From NCBI RefSeq assembly GCF_905147365.1, contig NC_056428.1, positions 34,515,001 through 34,579,000 of the forward strand: DNA of 64,000 nt, given 5' to 3'. Origin of the DNA: Aricia agestis. Its lineage: Eukaryota; Arthropoda; Insecta; Lepidoptera; Lycaenidae. How positions within the stretch are numbered: the stretch's first letter is position 1; each line of letters opens with the position of its first letter. Positions 25,182-37,528 of this stretch are shown here, one piece after another. The position numbers and the translations under genes are program-made. The notes under the pieces are model-generated. The model made no database searches. It saw only the letters and a program-made list of their open reading frames with translations, and was not told where the DNA came from.

Positions 25182-25370
25182 GGGCCCCTAGCCAACGCGT
25201 TTTCTTTATCGCTTATAAATGATAGAATCGCCGATTATGTATGAAAATTGAAATTAACATGACATGATTCAAATGACGAGTTCATACTTTCGAATGCTTA
25301 CTCTATTCCATACATTTTTGATCGGCGATTCAATAAAGAAGCGATAAAGAAAACGTTCGCTATGGGCTCT
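25182..25370. mobile_element. Foldback MITE, family ATAGAATCGCCGAT, copy 2
   Basis: Ends GGCCCCTAGCCAACG and CGTTCGCTATGGGC. Inner words TTTTCTTTATCGCTTA and ATAGAATCGCCGAT recur inverted. Confidence 0.75.
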
Positions 25371-25702
25371 GAACGGTAGCCTAGATAGATGTCCTAAGAG
25401 AATTATCAAATATAATTACTAATTAGGTATTATTCTAGAAAATTCTTATTTAATAATTTCAAGTGGTGAGGTCCGCGTCAGTCGCCAGTTGATGAGTAAA
25501 AAAGTACATTGCATACTTGAAGTACCTTAAATGTGTGTGTACCCTTATTATAAGGTTTCAGACGGTTTTTATTATGGATGAGAATTATGTATATGTATCG
25601 AGAAATTTATGTATTTATAAATATAATTAACCAACAGTAGTTATCCTATTCTGTTACAAACCTTACAAGATTGGTACTTATAATATAACCTATAAATTTA
25701 GA

Positions 25703-26033
25703 CGTGGGAGAGCCATGCTTCAACACGAATGGGCCGGCTCGACCGGAGAAATACCACGTCCTCACAGAAAACCGGCGTGAAACAGCGCTTGCGCTGTGTT
25801 TCGCCGAGTGAGTGAGTTTACCGGAGGCCCAATCCCCTACCCTATTCCCTTCCCTACCTCCCCTATTCCCTTCCCTTCCCATCCCTACCCTCTCCTTACC
25901 TATTCCCTCTTAAAAGGCCAGCAACGCACCTGCAGCTCTTCTGATGCTGCGAGTGTCCATGGGCGACGGAAGTTGCTTTCCATCAGGTGACCCGTTTGCT
26001 CGTTTGCCCCCTTATTTCATAAAAAAAAAAAAA
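25703..26033 (+). mobile_element. SINE with poly-A tail, Metulj-like
   Basis: Begins CGTGGGAGAGCCATGCTTC, has a pyrimidine-rich middle of CCCTA/CCCTTCC words (25830-25905), then CAACGCACCTGCAGCTCTTC, and ends TGACCCGTTTGCTCGTTTGC with poly-A. This 3' end resembles lepidopteran SINEs of the Metulj group. A 3'-truncated copy is at 30436-30691. Open frames across it on both strands are spurious. Confidence 0.65.
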
Positions 26034-28620
26034 CAAAATTAACAATTTATTTGATTTTTACGCGTCTTTATTTCGTTAGCAATTCCCTATGCGAATTTCA
26101 CGAAATAAATATTTTTAGTGTTAGAGAATAGTAAAAGTCTTGACTTATACACTGAGCGATATTTATTCGAGCAGAGTTGCACCTTACATGTCTCAAAGTT
26201 AATTACAGAATGAATCAATCAATGCAATATGGCTGGCTTTTATACCATTTTACACAAAAGAAACGAACTTCCGTTGACAGTTCAAATATAGCAAAATCAT
26301 AAAGAATTACATTAAAATTAAGAATGGCTAAGAATAAGTTAAGTACATAATTCTAAATATTATTTAATGTACTTTTCATATTTTAGATAATATGAGAAGA
26401 GGAAGTTATAACGGAAGTAAATAATCCTCCCGCCCATTTATAACTAACTAATTATCAAAATCAAGTACTTACCTTACTTATTAATATTTAAAATATAATA
26501 ATCACATATTAATATTATATATATTGACTAACATAATATACCGATTTAAATAAATAAATGTAATATCATGTAGCTTGTCCATTGACATCAGCTAACATTA
26601 GAACAGAATTGGGTTGAGGTTTAAAAATTTAGAGAGTAAAATGTAAATTACCCGTATCTATTAAATAATAATATTGTCATAATAAGCTAAATTGGTATTT
26701 TCTTTACGAAATTAAGCTAATGAGTATGTTTTTTTAGTTACTGAGCTAGGCTACTACAATTAATAGCAGATAATTGTTTTGAATGAGTTCAAATTAACGC
26801 AACAACTAAAACCATAATATCCTTTGCTCCTAACAATGATAATAATTGATAAAAGACTCTATAAAGAAGCATGATAATTATTTGTTTACTTGAGAGCTCG
26901 TTTTTCAAATACTCGTTTAATTACGGAACACGTTCGAAAGACTGGTCCATAGAGAGTAAGGTATACTTATATAATATAGAATATACACCATAGATTATAG
27001 AGTTGAATCGAAGATGGCGCATATGGCGCGGCGCATCTGTCCCATCTCGCGCATGTTACAAAGTAGCGCACGAGTCGAGATACTTTGTACAGGGTGATGC
27101 TGCTCGAATATTAAATGATAATATCATAATGATGCTTTACTGTACAAAACAAATTATAAAGCCATACATCTGATAATATGTAGAATTTGTTGAAGTTAGG
27201 GTCGGTAGATTAGGCCGTGTAGATTCAGAAGCTTGGTTCTACATGAGATCTGATATCTTTTTCACAGGACAAAGCTTATGTGGCCGTCTTGAAAACATTT
27301 TAAATAAAAGGTTTTCGGTGGGATATTAAAACTACATAATATAAGTAATATTATGTCGTCGTATGCACTTGGGCTTCAAATTCAAATTCTTTGTCAACAC
27401 TTTATTTTACTTTAAGATTAATTATATCATTGCTTCTTCCTTAACTAATAATAAAAATAAATTGTTTAAATTTCAATAATTATTATTGTTACCTAATAGA
27501 AATTTTAAATTTGTAAAAAATTAGACACAATACTTAATTATTATTACTTACCGATTTTCAAACATTGGAAGTTAATATCAAGATAAAATGTACCAAAAAG
27601 TATGTGACATGACAAAGTATCGATTGAGAAATACTATTACCTCATCCGCTGGCGTCAATCAGCAACAACCTGTATATCGATATCGGCCGAGATCGCGGCG
27701 ACACCTGCGCACGCGCACCTGCCCGCCTCTGATTCGCCAAAAACTACCAACACCACCTGCCGCACTCACATCTATTAATATATACCATGATTGAATTGCA
27801 ATATGCACTTCACTGATAAATAAAACGAAAAAGATACAGAGGACATACTTATTTAATATTTATTTACTTACTTAATCGCGAATTTATAATCGGGTGAAAA
27901 GGACCGGTAGAACAGATGTTGTCCAAATTTGCATACCCATTACATTTCCGCACAAGATACAAGTGAGTCACCAAATCTTGTGCTAGTTAGTAGTTTGTAA
28001 CAGCTTTTCAAACTTCAGACGTAGGTACTCGCTTTTGGCATTGAGAGAAAACCTTATTAAAGTTAATTCAGAAATACAACTTTTCTCTTTCTATATTTTG
28101 TGTATATTTTATTTGTTATTTCTTGCAAAAACTTACATACGGTAAGACTTATTCCACAAACCACACGTTTCGAACGAAGCGGTGAAGGCTACACTTTAAT
28201 AGTTGGTAGCTTTACCCGTCATCTCAGCGTCCCGCGTGAAAAAATCTACTAAATCTACTGAAATATTCGCGTGGGCTGCTGCAGTTACGTAGTAACTATT
28301 TAAGTACTTAGTAATCTGTAGGTGCTGGCACCATTATAATTATTATTATCGTGGTTCGTGGTATCCACCACGACATGACATCCGTCCTGTGCTATTTAGA
28401 CCGTATGGCCGGTCGTGGTAGGTGTCCTGTGTTAGATAAATCTGGGACATCCTTCTTTTGCAACGGCTGATGGCAATACGCAGACGGTTATACTGGGTCG
28501 GTTGGCGATTCTCTTCGGTCAGTCCTGTATACCCTGGGGTGTTCCAGCTTAGCTGAAGGATATCCTCAATCCGAAGTAAACACGGCGTTTGTGAGCTTCA
28601 GCCTTCATGCAAATAGCCCA
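26034..28620. other. Intergenic, mostly unique sequence
   Basis: Mostly AT-rich. Two GC peaks stand out: 27010-27110 and 27640-27745 (CGCGGCGACACCTGCGCACG). Neither has a supported exon; the 68-codon frame at 27588-27794 lacks context. 28320-28620 looks like an unclassified retroelement piece. Confidence 0.3.
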
Positions 28621-28629
28621 GTAGGGTTA

Positions 28630-28990
28630 GTTCAGCCTTGTATGGGAAGCTGAAATTAATTATGGTCAGATTTTTTTTATACCAGTGTTTAGAGGAGGTC
28701 ACAAATAGCTTAAATTCTAAAACTCGACCGAGCCGCCATATTGGTTTGAAGGTCCAATCTTTTTTTAGCTATATCTCCTTTATTTTATTTTTTTACGAAA
28801 ATGATAGGGACCAAATTTGTTGTAAATTTAATTTACTACATTAATAATACATACATATTAATATCTGAAAATTTCAAGTCTCTATCTATCACCGTTCTTG
28901 AAGCCTGGAGACAAACAGACGGACAGACAGCGAAGTCTTAATTTCCAACAATCTTGAAAAATAGGTCACGTAGTATGGGTATGCTCCCTA
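28630..28990. repeat. Diverged dispersed repeat
   Basis: Carries the GACAAACAGACGGACAGACA run seen in several insect repeats and resembles the family at 60108-60545. Low confidence. Confidence 0.35.
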
Positions 28991-29025
28991 AGTTCCTAGC
29001 TGTTAAGGTGCTCCTAGACAGCAGT

Positions 29026-29294
29026 TATACAAGATGTCAGTGTAAACACCGTATCCTTGACCGTACCATCAAATAAGCCCCTCAAAATGAACAACTTTTT
29101 CTATGAGATTGTGCTGGGAACTCAAAAAAATCTGTCTTCATACCCATACAAATTGCCGATCCGGGCATCCGTATGGGTATGAAAACGGCTTTTTTTTGAG
29201 TTCCCAGCATTCTTCTCATAGAAAAAGTAGTTCATTTTGACGGGTCCCTTTGATGGTTTCAAGGATAACGGTGTTTACACTAACACACTGTATA
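29026..29294. mobile_element. Foldback MITE, about 265 bp
   Basis: Outer arms AGTGTAAACACCG and its reverse. Inner arms GGGAACTCAAAAAAATCTG and CATACCCATACAAATTGCC mirror across the centre near 29160. Confidence 0.75.
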
Positions 29295-30435
29295 CATAAT
29301 GATTCGGGATAAAATAAATATGTAATCCGGAAAAAAACGATTTACTAAATAATTTGTTGGGCACGTAATTAGTTTGTGCAATTCTACTACTAATTTAATG
29401 GTAGTTTAATAATAATACTAAAAGTTAAAATCCAATACTACTTGGCTAATCTTCACAATATATGCTGGCGTAGATCTCAGAATATTCTAGTAGTCCAGCC
29501 CGGGACTTTCTAACTAACAAAGTTCTCAACTTTGCTCCCCACTTTATATTAAAGTGAGAAGATAATTTATAACAAAAAATCGTTATTGAAATTTTAGTTT
29601 CATAGTAAAGAAAGTTAAAATAATGTTATGCAGTGCCAATTTATTATAAAGTAGAGATCGCCCAATGGTCGACATTCTACCTTAAATTTAATTATTTTCT
29701 TCTTTGGCTCTCCGTTTAAGGTACAGACTATTTCAGATTTAATTAAAAAAAAACAAACCATTTTTAATTGACAACAGATTTCAACCATACTTAAACAAAG
29801 GAGTATAATTCGTGTGTATAGGCTTGTCAGTCAAAACATGGTAGTGTGCGCGTAGTAGTGTGTGTACCTAATGTTTTATTTATTAAAAGCATAATTTTAA
29901 AACAACATTAGCTCGATGCACTTCTTCTCTATATGAACTACAACTGTGCGAAATTTCATGCTCCTAAGTTTCCACATTTTTCGTCAAAAGGGTTCCAAAG
30001 TTTTTCGCTCACGTATTAATCCTTAGATCGTGGATTCTTGGAAATCTATTGTTATTCTATTGTGTCTCGCTCACCGATGAGCTTATGGGGCTTGGGGCTT
30101 AAGTACCCCATAAATATATAGGGTCTAGGGAACGTGCGCAACGAGTGCGAACTAACGTCTCTAATTTCGAAACGACTTTTCTTTTACATATTTCATTGAC
30201 ACGTGTTTTCACCAACAGCTCCTTTACATTCTTACACAAAGAAAGTGTTGCATACTGGCGAGAGGCGACTGGCGACACAAAACTGAAATAGTACTGTTAT
30301 TATGTACTTGACATATGCTGCCACCTAGAGTTTCCGGCAAGTGCCCTATCAGACGCTTAGTCGGATTATTATTTTTAACAAAAAAATTAAAACCGACTTC
30401 CAAGGTAAAAACAATAATAATATAATAATATTACA

Positions 30436-30691
30436 CGTGGGAGAGCCATGCTTCTGCACGAATGGGCCGGCTCGACCGGAGAAATACCACGTTCTCACAG
30501 AAAACCGGCGTGAAATAGCGCTTGCGCTGTGTTTCGCCGAGTGAGTGAGTTTACCGGAGGCCCAATCCCCTAACCTATTCCCTTCCCTACCCTCCCCTAT
30601 TCCCTTCCCTTCCCATCCCTACCCTCCCCTATTACCCTATTCCCTCTTAAAAGGCCGGCAACGCACCTGCAGCTCTTCTGATGCTGCGAGT
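30436..30691 (+). mobile_element. SINE, truncated, joined to a MITE end
   Basis: Same sequence as 25703-25950 but stopping at ATGCTGCGAG. 30692-30748 then matches the right end of the element at 19561-19981. Confidence 0.65.
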
Positions 30692-31209
30692 CAACTGGTG
30701 GATATGCCTATTCGTCACTTATCAGGAAGTTGTGAAACAGTCCCTAAATGTTATTACATTTAGTTGTTTTAGGCTGAGATGGTAACAGACAGACAAACAC
30801 ACTTTTGTCTTTGTCTCACCTTTAGGTATAATTTTAGTATTAATGTAATCGAGTAAGTACCTTTATATTAAAACAAAAGATGAGGATAAAAAATTAAAGT
30901 CGCTTTTATTATATGCTAGGTTTATTCATAAAATGGACGGTGGAGACTATCACAATATGTTACAAATTCTTATAATAATAATATTATAACCCTAAATTAG
31001 AAACGAGTTTTAAAATTACATTTAGTTAAGCCTCAGCCTTCATTTACAGTCGTAGAGGCCAAGAACAGCAAGAATAACGCCATTTATACAGATAGGCTAA
31101 TGCTTGGAATAAATAATATACACATACTGAGTAAACGCAGCATTAGTTATTTAACATTTATTTGGTCAACAACTTAAAAATTATCAGACATACTTATATA
31201 ATCTGTCAA

Positions 31210-31313
31210 GTGAAGAAATTAATTAACTGTGAAAGCAGGAGCGAAAAAGTGGCAACATCGTAGTGTCATCCCTTTGATGACACTACGATGTTGCCACTTT
31301 TTAATTTCTTCAC
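31210..31313. repeat. Foldback with a perfect 27-bp stem
   Basis: 31244-31270 and 31276-31302 are exact reverse complements around a five-base CCTTT loop, carrying AGTGGCAACATCGTAGTG. An outer pair, GTGAAGAAATTA and TAATTTCTTCAC, encloses it asymmetrically. Confidence 0.8.
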
Positions 31314-31495
31314 TTTTTTCACATACTACACACCGCGTACAAGTTAAAGATCACCGACGAAACTGGAGGGGTGTAAAAGGTGTGTTATGTGTACAAGTCC
31401 GCATGCGGATGACAACATGGTCCTGGCTGCGTGTTACCCGCATGAAAAAAGCATGTATGAAATGATAGGATACGGGGAACTGGCATGCGAGCCAG

Positions 31496-31702
31496 ACCCT
31501 TTAGTCGAAACGTTTTCTTTATCGCTTCTTTATAGAATCGCCGATCAAAATGTATGGAATTAACCACAGATTATAGAAGTAATTAACATAAGAAGAGTCG
31601 AACATCTATGTCATAATTAACGAACGCTTGTGTCAATTCCATACATTTTTATCGGCGATTCTATAGGGACGATAAAGAAAACGTGTCGGCTAGGGGCCTA
31701 AG
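31496..31702. mobile_element. Foldback MITE, family ATAGAATCGCCGAT, copy 3
   Basis: Arms ACGTTTTCTTTATCGCTTC and TATAGAATCGCCGATCAAAA with reverses. It ends GTCGGCTAGGGGCC, akin to copy 2. Confidence 0.75.
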
Positions 31703-31973
31703 GGCTCAGATCCTATGCACGGGCGACAACATGTATGACAGATGATACAATATAATAATATTATGTAATGTTGTAGTCGCGATCCACCTAAAATGACCCA
31801 CACCTAAAATCGAACATAGTGGCTTCCCCTTCCATTTTTGACTTGCGATCTTACCGCCGCGCTCAGAGACATATTATTTTAATGATGATTAAACTTAAAT
31901 TTTGTGAAGAGTATGACAGAAAATGCATGTGGCTTTTGTTAAAATCTTAATTTCACTTCAAGCAATTAATATT

Positions 31974-32138
31974 CTCTAAGGCCGGTATAAATAGTCAGTA
32001 CTTAAGATGCGACCCGGTCTCAAGACGCGGTTCGGCTCTGTGATTGGTCCAAGTTTTGACAGGCAACCAATCACAGAGCCTGAACCGAGTGTTGAGACCG
32101 AGATGCATCTTGAGTACTATTTATACGGGCCTTAGAGT
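31974..32138. mobile_element. Foldback MITE, about 165 bp
   Basis: Ends CTCTAAGGCC and GGCCTTAGAG with TATAAATAG/CTATTTATA inside. Inner arms carry CTCTGTGATTGG and its reverse. Confidence 0.75.
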
Positions 32139-32514
32139 TGTGTGTGGCTGAGCCCGTAACCCATACGTTCACTGTTACTGGTTGTTCATAGTTTTAAACT
32201 TGTGACTTACATCATTAATTAAAAACACTAAAATGGGTAGCTTTAAAAATATTATTTACATAAAATTTATAGAAATAACTAAACCACTTTGTTTCGTATT
32301 TACACAATTACAGTTAAAAATATAGTTTACTCAGTTAAATCCTGCTTAATATTGGGCGGCATGCCAAAATACTGGTATGTTATTTTATCATTTTAAAAAC
32401 ATGCTTTCTAAAATAAAATTGTTTGTACTATTCGAAAGTTAATACAGAATATGATAATATTAAAGTTGTCTTTTGCACTTTGTTTCCATCTCCAATCATT
32501 TCCTAGCTATGAAT

Positions 32515-32757
32515 TACTACTTAGGTACACGCAGTAAAGGAGTGAGCACACTGAGACGGGCCGTGCCGGAGCTTAGCGTGCCGGGGCTCATTGCAAAAAT
32601 CCGCCTCCATACAATTTTTATGGAAGTGGAAATCCGCTGCGCCCCGACACAGTGTGCGATACGCGCATCCGCTTCCATACAAATTGTATGGAGGCGGATT
32701 TTTGCGATGAGCCCCGGCACGGCCCGTCTCAGTGTGCTAACTCCTTCAGTAGTAAGA
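32515..32757. mobile_element. Foldback MITE, about 240 bp, GC-rich arms
   Basis: Arms GCACACTGAGACGGGCCGTG and AAAAATCCGCCTCCATACAA recur inverted. Open frames on both strands (32473-32787) arise because the palindrome reads almost the same either way. Confidence 0.8.
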
Positions 32758-33068
32758 CGTAGTAACGCGAGGAATCACAAAATATAGGGCTTATAATATT
32801 CTGAATTCTGATCCTTCTAATTATACAATAGAGTCCATACTACTGTTATAAAAATGAAAGTGTGTCTGTCTGTCTGTTACCTATTCACGCCCAAACCGCT
32901 GAACCGATTTTTATGAAATTTCGTATGGTTTTGAGTCCCGGGAAAGGTCAAGACAATTCTTTTTATCGCGGAAAATATTACTTTTGAAGTGGGCAAGGAA
33001 GATCTTCCGACCGAGCGAGGTGTTATGCTCGGTCAGGCCGGAGCCCACGTGATACATTTCAGCTGTCG

Positions 33069-33967
33069 TATATATGTCGCAGGCACATTGTATATTTAGC
33101 CGTATTACATTACGGCTAGCCGTTTTTAAAGAACGGCGCCGTTTTGTAATGCGGCGTGTCGACGTTTAGCCGGATTGTAATTGCGATACGTTCGTCAATA
33201 AGGCGGCCCACGTTTAGCCGCATCGTAATCCTATGTAAGTTATAGGGTGACCATGATTGCAAAATAAAACAATGCTGCAATGAGTAGCCTTCATTAAATT
33301 TTGGTAAGCACTCAGAGAATAAGCAAAAAATTCTGGATTTATCTTTTGTTTTATGACGGTCGCCGGCTGCTGGCGCAGCACGCTCACTTCGCTCGCACGG
33401 CTCCCTCTGTGTTGTGGTCTGAGTTCTAACCTAACCTACTTTTGGACTTTCTGGATAGTGTTTGTTTTAAAATTGCTGACCATTGTCGTGATTATTTATA
33501 GAACACGAATTGCAGCCTGATTTTAATTATTGCTAACAAAATCTTTGTATGCTGACAAAATGATTTATTAGCTGTTATTTCTTGCAAACCAAATTTTTAA
33601 ATGGCATACACAAAATTTAATTACTTCTCATATATTAATCTGTGACACGGGCAGCGCCACGAGTGTTAATAAACGAATTACGAAACTAAAACTGTCGAAA
33701 AGGCGACTAGTCTCTATCCAATGACATAAGAAACACTTCTTATGTCATTGTCTGTAGCCTTATTACATTACGGCTAGCCGTATTGAAAATAACGTATAGC
33801 GTCGAATGCATTCCGGCGGTTTTTTATTCAGCCGCATTCAATCCGGCTAAACGTCGACACGCCGCATTACAAAACGGCGCCGTTTTTTAAAACGGCTAGC
33901 CGTAATGTAATACGGCTAGCCGTAATGTAATACGGCTAATTATACAATCCGCCTGCGACATATATAC
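33069..33967. mobile_element. Large foldback element with modular ends, copy 1
   Basis: Termini TGTCGCAGG and CCTGCGACA are flanked by TATATA. The ends contain GC-rich blocks (TAGCCG, CGGCTAGCCG, ACGGCGCCG, CGTTTAGCCG) separated by AT-rich words of about 10 bp. The right arm repeats TAGCCGTAATGTAATACGGC twice in tandem. The interior (33355-33470) matches, inverted, the interior of 44886-45911. No coding capacity. Confidence 0.75.
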
Positions 33968-34088
33968 CGACGCGCTTAGAAAACTTCGATAGTGCGATGC
34001 AGGAATGTTAGGCGAATTGTGGGTACCGCCACACTTTCTTGCGTGATAAACTAATTTTGGCGCAACTCATCTAATATTATAATATTAC

Positions 34089-34408
34089 AAGCTGTCCCCG
34101 CAAACGTTGTTTTGCCATATTATAAAGTATTTCGCCCGTATTCTTTTATTGAAGTGACTAAATAAGTATGTCACCATGCCAAGGACCATCGCTATCCCGT
34201 CGCACAAACAATGGTCGCCGTTAATCTCGAGTTGTAATAATTTACTATTATTTATTTAACAAATGCAAGTATCAATGTAAAAAGTACCCAGTAACCAATT
34301 CTCAGACCTACTGAGTATGCATATAAAATTTGGTAAAAATCAGTAAAGCCGTTTCGGAGGAGTACGGTAACTAACATTGTGAGTTGTGACACGAGAATTT
34401 TATATATA
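34089..34408 (-). mobile_element. Helitron-like dispersed repeat, family A
   Basis: Near full-length. Shares TTGTTTTGCCATATTATAAA, GACTAAATAAGTATGTCACC and GCCGTTTCGGAGGAGTACGG with the other copies. Confidence 0.7.
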
Positions 34409-34819
34409 TTATTTAAAGATAATAGTAAAGGCACTTAGCACAGTGAAAGCGATACCTGAAACTCTATATTGTCCAACATGTTCCGCGACAGCTGTGCGCA
34501 GTGCGCAGTGCGCCTATTCGACCGCGAACACAGCTGCTCTAACGCTTAGAAAATCTTAGAAAATATTACCTAAAATAAGGTTCCAAATTCGAATCGTTTG
34601 CAGTAATCCTATTGGATTATTGTTTCAAATTACTAGAAATAATAATAGGATTTTCTGTGGTATGTAATTTGTTTAAGTGCCAAAATTATGGTATTTTGCA
34701 GTAATAGGTATAATATTCTATTTTATTAGGCACTTGCGGTGTACCAGTTTTTTAACTTATTAGTACCATAGCAATATAAGCACCTACAATCTCGTAGATA
34801 CTTTACAAGTATATTTTTA

Positions 34820-35050
34820 CGAGCTTTTGCCCGCGGCTTCGCTCGCGTTAAGAAGTATTATTATATACAAATGTTCATTCTCTATTTTAACCCCTTGGAG
34901 GTGGAATTGATCAAAATCCTTTCTTAGCGGATGCCTACATCATAATGTCTACCTGCATGCCAAATTTCAGCTCGATCCGTCCAGTGGTTTGGGAGGTGCG
35001 TTGATAGATCACCATGTCAGTCAGTCACCTTTGAGTTTTATATATATAGA
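34820..35050 (-). mobile_element. Helitron-like dispersed repeat, family C
   Basis: Starts CGAGCTTTTGCCCGCGGCTT on plus and ends in AGTTTTATATATATAGATA. The inverse copy is at 48992-49220; a further member begins at 38338. Confidence 0.6.
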
Positions 35051-37013
35051 TATAAAGTCTCAAAAGAGGCTTCTGATTGGTTAGATACCGATAATAATAA
35101 GATGATCAATATAAGGATTTTTCAGGCACTTATGATTGAAAAAATATAATACTTAGGTCACTTTACATCAACATTATCTATAGCTAATAATTATAATTTA
35201 TAACTAATTATTTCCAAACGGTGGTAATTACCATTTTTAGTGTGATTTCTACTTAATAAATTATAGCTTTACGACCCAAATTCGACATTTATACATATTT
35301 ATTATTATTAGAACGACGTTTATATGTTTAACGAAATTAATTACATTAATTTTATAAACGTATTAAATATGGAACGAATTAATTCTACCATTTATATTCA
35401 TTTAGGTATTAGGTATATGGACGCAATTTGTCAGTTTAAAATAGTTGTATCAACAAAATGTTAAAGTAAATATCGCATTATAATAATTTACATAACGGTA
35501 GCTATATTAATATAATAATTAAATATTATTATAATTTATAATATATTAATGAAAGAAATATCAATAAACAAAAATATTTGTAGTAGTAATATTTGCGATT
35601 AACAAAACAATACTAGGTACTTAATAAAAAAATGAAAGTATATTTAAATACATTGCAATAATCACATTTTACCAACAGGTGCATTTTTAATATTCAAAAA
35701 CAAGATTTTTCGCCAGACGTCCCGTATCACTGCATATGTTATCAGAAAAAACCAGGGTTTATGTACTCTCACACCGAATGCGGTTGTCTCAACGACGTAG
35801 CTCAGTTAGAGGATTGTTTTTAGGCTTCACCGAATATTATACCACATTTGAGTAGCCACGTAACAGAAAATAAGAAACTACAATATTTGCTAGTTCTCGT
35901 AACTGAAAAGACTCTCAAAGAGTAGAGTGGTACACTCCTTTACCCTATATTTTGTAATTTCTGTCCTTAATAATCCTAAGTCTAAAATTTGACGCTAGTT
36001 TTATGGTACTCACATATTTACGCTGAGCCATGATGAATAGTAAAGATTGCCACCATGATCACTAAGTTGTCTGCTGTATGCATGGTGATCATGGGCTTAC
36101 ATAGGCAGTCACAGAGGATTGTGTTCCTCTACAGTCTACACGTTCGTAATCGCTTGCATAGGTCCATGATAGGCCAACGTGGAGGGGTCGCATAAAAGTT
36201 GTACTATTAAGATAGCGATCAATGTCATCGTGCCACTGCGTTTTCCCGCATGCAGTATAAAGGAGGCCTAATATTTATACGCCAGGTGAACGCGACTTAA
36301 TAGGGATCCGTCAAGGTGCTGCAAATAAGATTTCTACAATTTTATGCTAATAATACTTCCCGGACGTGTATATATTTTTAAATCCGGCTCTTGCTTTTGT
36401 CTTAGTACGATCTCAGGATCCCATATCTCACTGTAAAATTTTGTAAGCAGCACTAAACTGACAGCATTAAAATAATAGTTAACAAATGCCTACTTATGCA
36501 TCTCGTAAAATGAAAAGAGGTACTTAATATTATAGTATTACATAAGTAATGTTTTTATGTCGAATGTGCACATCCTTATATATTTTGTCACAGTACATGA
36601 GCGGTAACGGATCTATTTTAACACGGAAGTCTAAGTCGCGTGCGCAGACCAAAAACACTTAAAATAGCGTAGTCTTTTTAACCTGAGACAACTTTATTAC
36701 AACGGCATAAGGTTAATTTTCAGAGAACTCCGAGGTAATATAACCCGATGCATTTTAAGTTCGGCAGATGGCCTCACCCCTAGCCACAAACGTCACACAT
36801 CGGTGAACCCTACCCCTTATTTTACGTGTAATAAACATTAACATACGGTGGCACCGACCGACATGGCAAATTGCTGTAATTATAATGAAGATTATTCGCC
36901 AAAAAACGTGCATGCGACGGGACAAGAGGTAAGTTTAACTTAGCTACTACGGTCTACGGAAAAATATAAGCGATATTATGCACTCGCAGAGTACCTATAT
37001 ATTATAATATAAA
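35051..37013. other. Intergenic sequence, nothing recognised
   Basis: AT-rich, with a small palindromic stretch CCATGATCAC...GTGATCATGG at 36052-36090. No exon, RNA or repeat recognised. Confidence 0.3.
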
Positions 37014-37224
37014 TTAGATGACGCCCGCAACTCCGTTGCGCCAAAATTTGTTTAGCGCGTGGGAACCGTACATTTTTTCGGGATAAAAATTATCCTATGC
37101 CCTTCCCCGGGACTCAAAGTATCTCTGTACCAAATTTCAGCCCAATCGGTTCAGCCGTTTAGGCGTGAAGAGGTAACAGACAGACAGACAGACACACTTT
37201 CGCATTTATAATATTAGTATGGAT
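37014..37224 (-). mobile_element. Family B dispersed repeat
   Basis: Full copy: AGATGACGCCCGCAACTCC through GAGGTAACAGACAGACAGAC to TTATAATATTAGTATGGAT. It directly abuts the family A copy at 37226, so two elements are joined head to tail. Confidence 0.7.
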
Positions 37225-37225
37225 A

Positions 37226-37528
37226 CTAGCTGTCCCGGCAAACGTTTATGGCCATATAAAGTATTTCGGCTGTATTATTTTATTGAAGTGACTAAATAAG
37301 TATGTCACCATGGCAACGTCCATCGCTATCCCGTCGCACAAACAATGGGCGCCGTCAGTTTCGAGCTGTAATAATTTACTATTATTTATTCAACAAATGC
37401 ACTTATCAATATAAAAAGTACCCAGTAGCCGATTCTCAGACCCACTGAATATGCATATAAAATTTGGTACAAATCAGTAAAGGTGTTTCGGAGGAGTACG
37501 GTGACTAACAATGTGACACGAATATATT
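37226..37528 (-). mobile_element. Helitron-like dispersed repeat, family A
   Basis: Begins CTAGCTGTCCCGGCAAACG immediately after a family B copy and ends near TAACAATGTGACACG. Confidence 0.7.

Noticed and set aside
25646..25990. Proline-rich frame and glycine/arginine-rich reverse frame
   Set aside because: Translation of the CCCTA/CCCTTCC tract of a SINE. The same occurs at 30545-30763.
32473..32787. 104-codon plus frame and 67-codon minus frame with similar sequence
   Set aside because: Both strands read alike because the DNA is a palindromic MITE.
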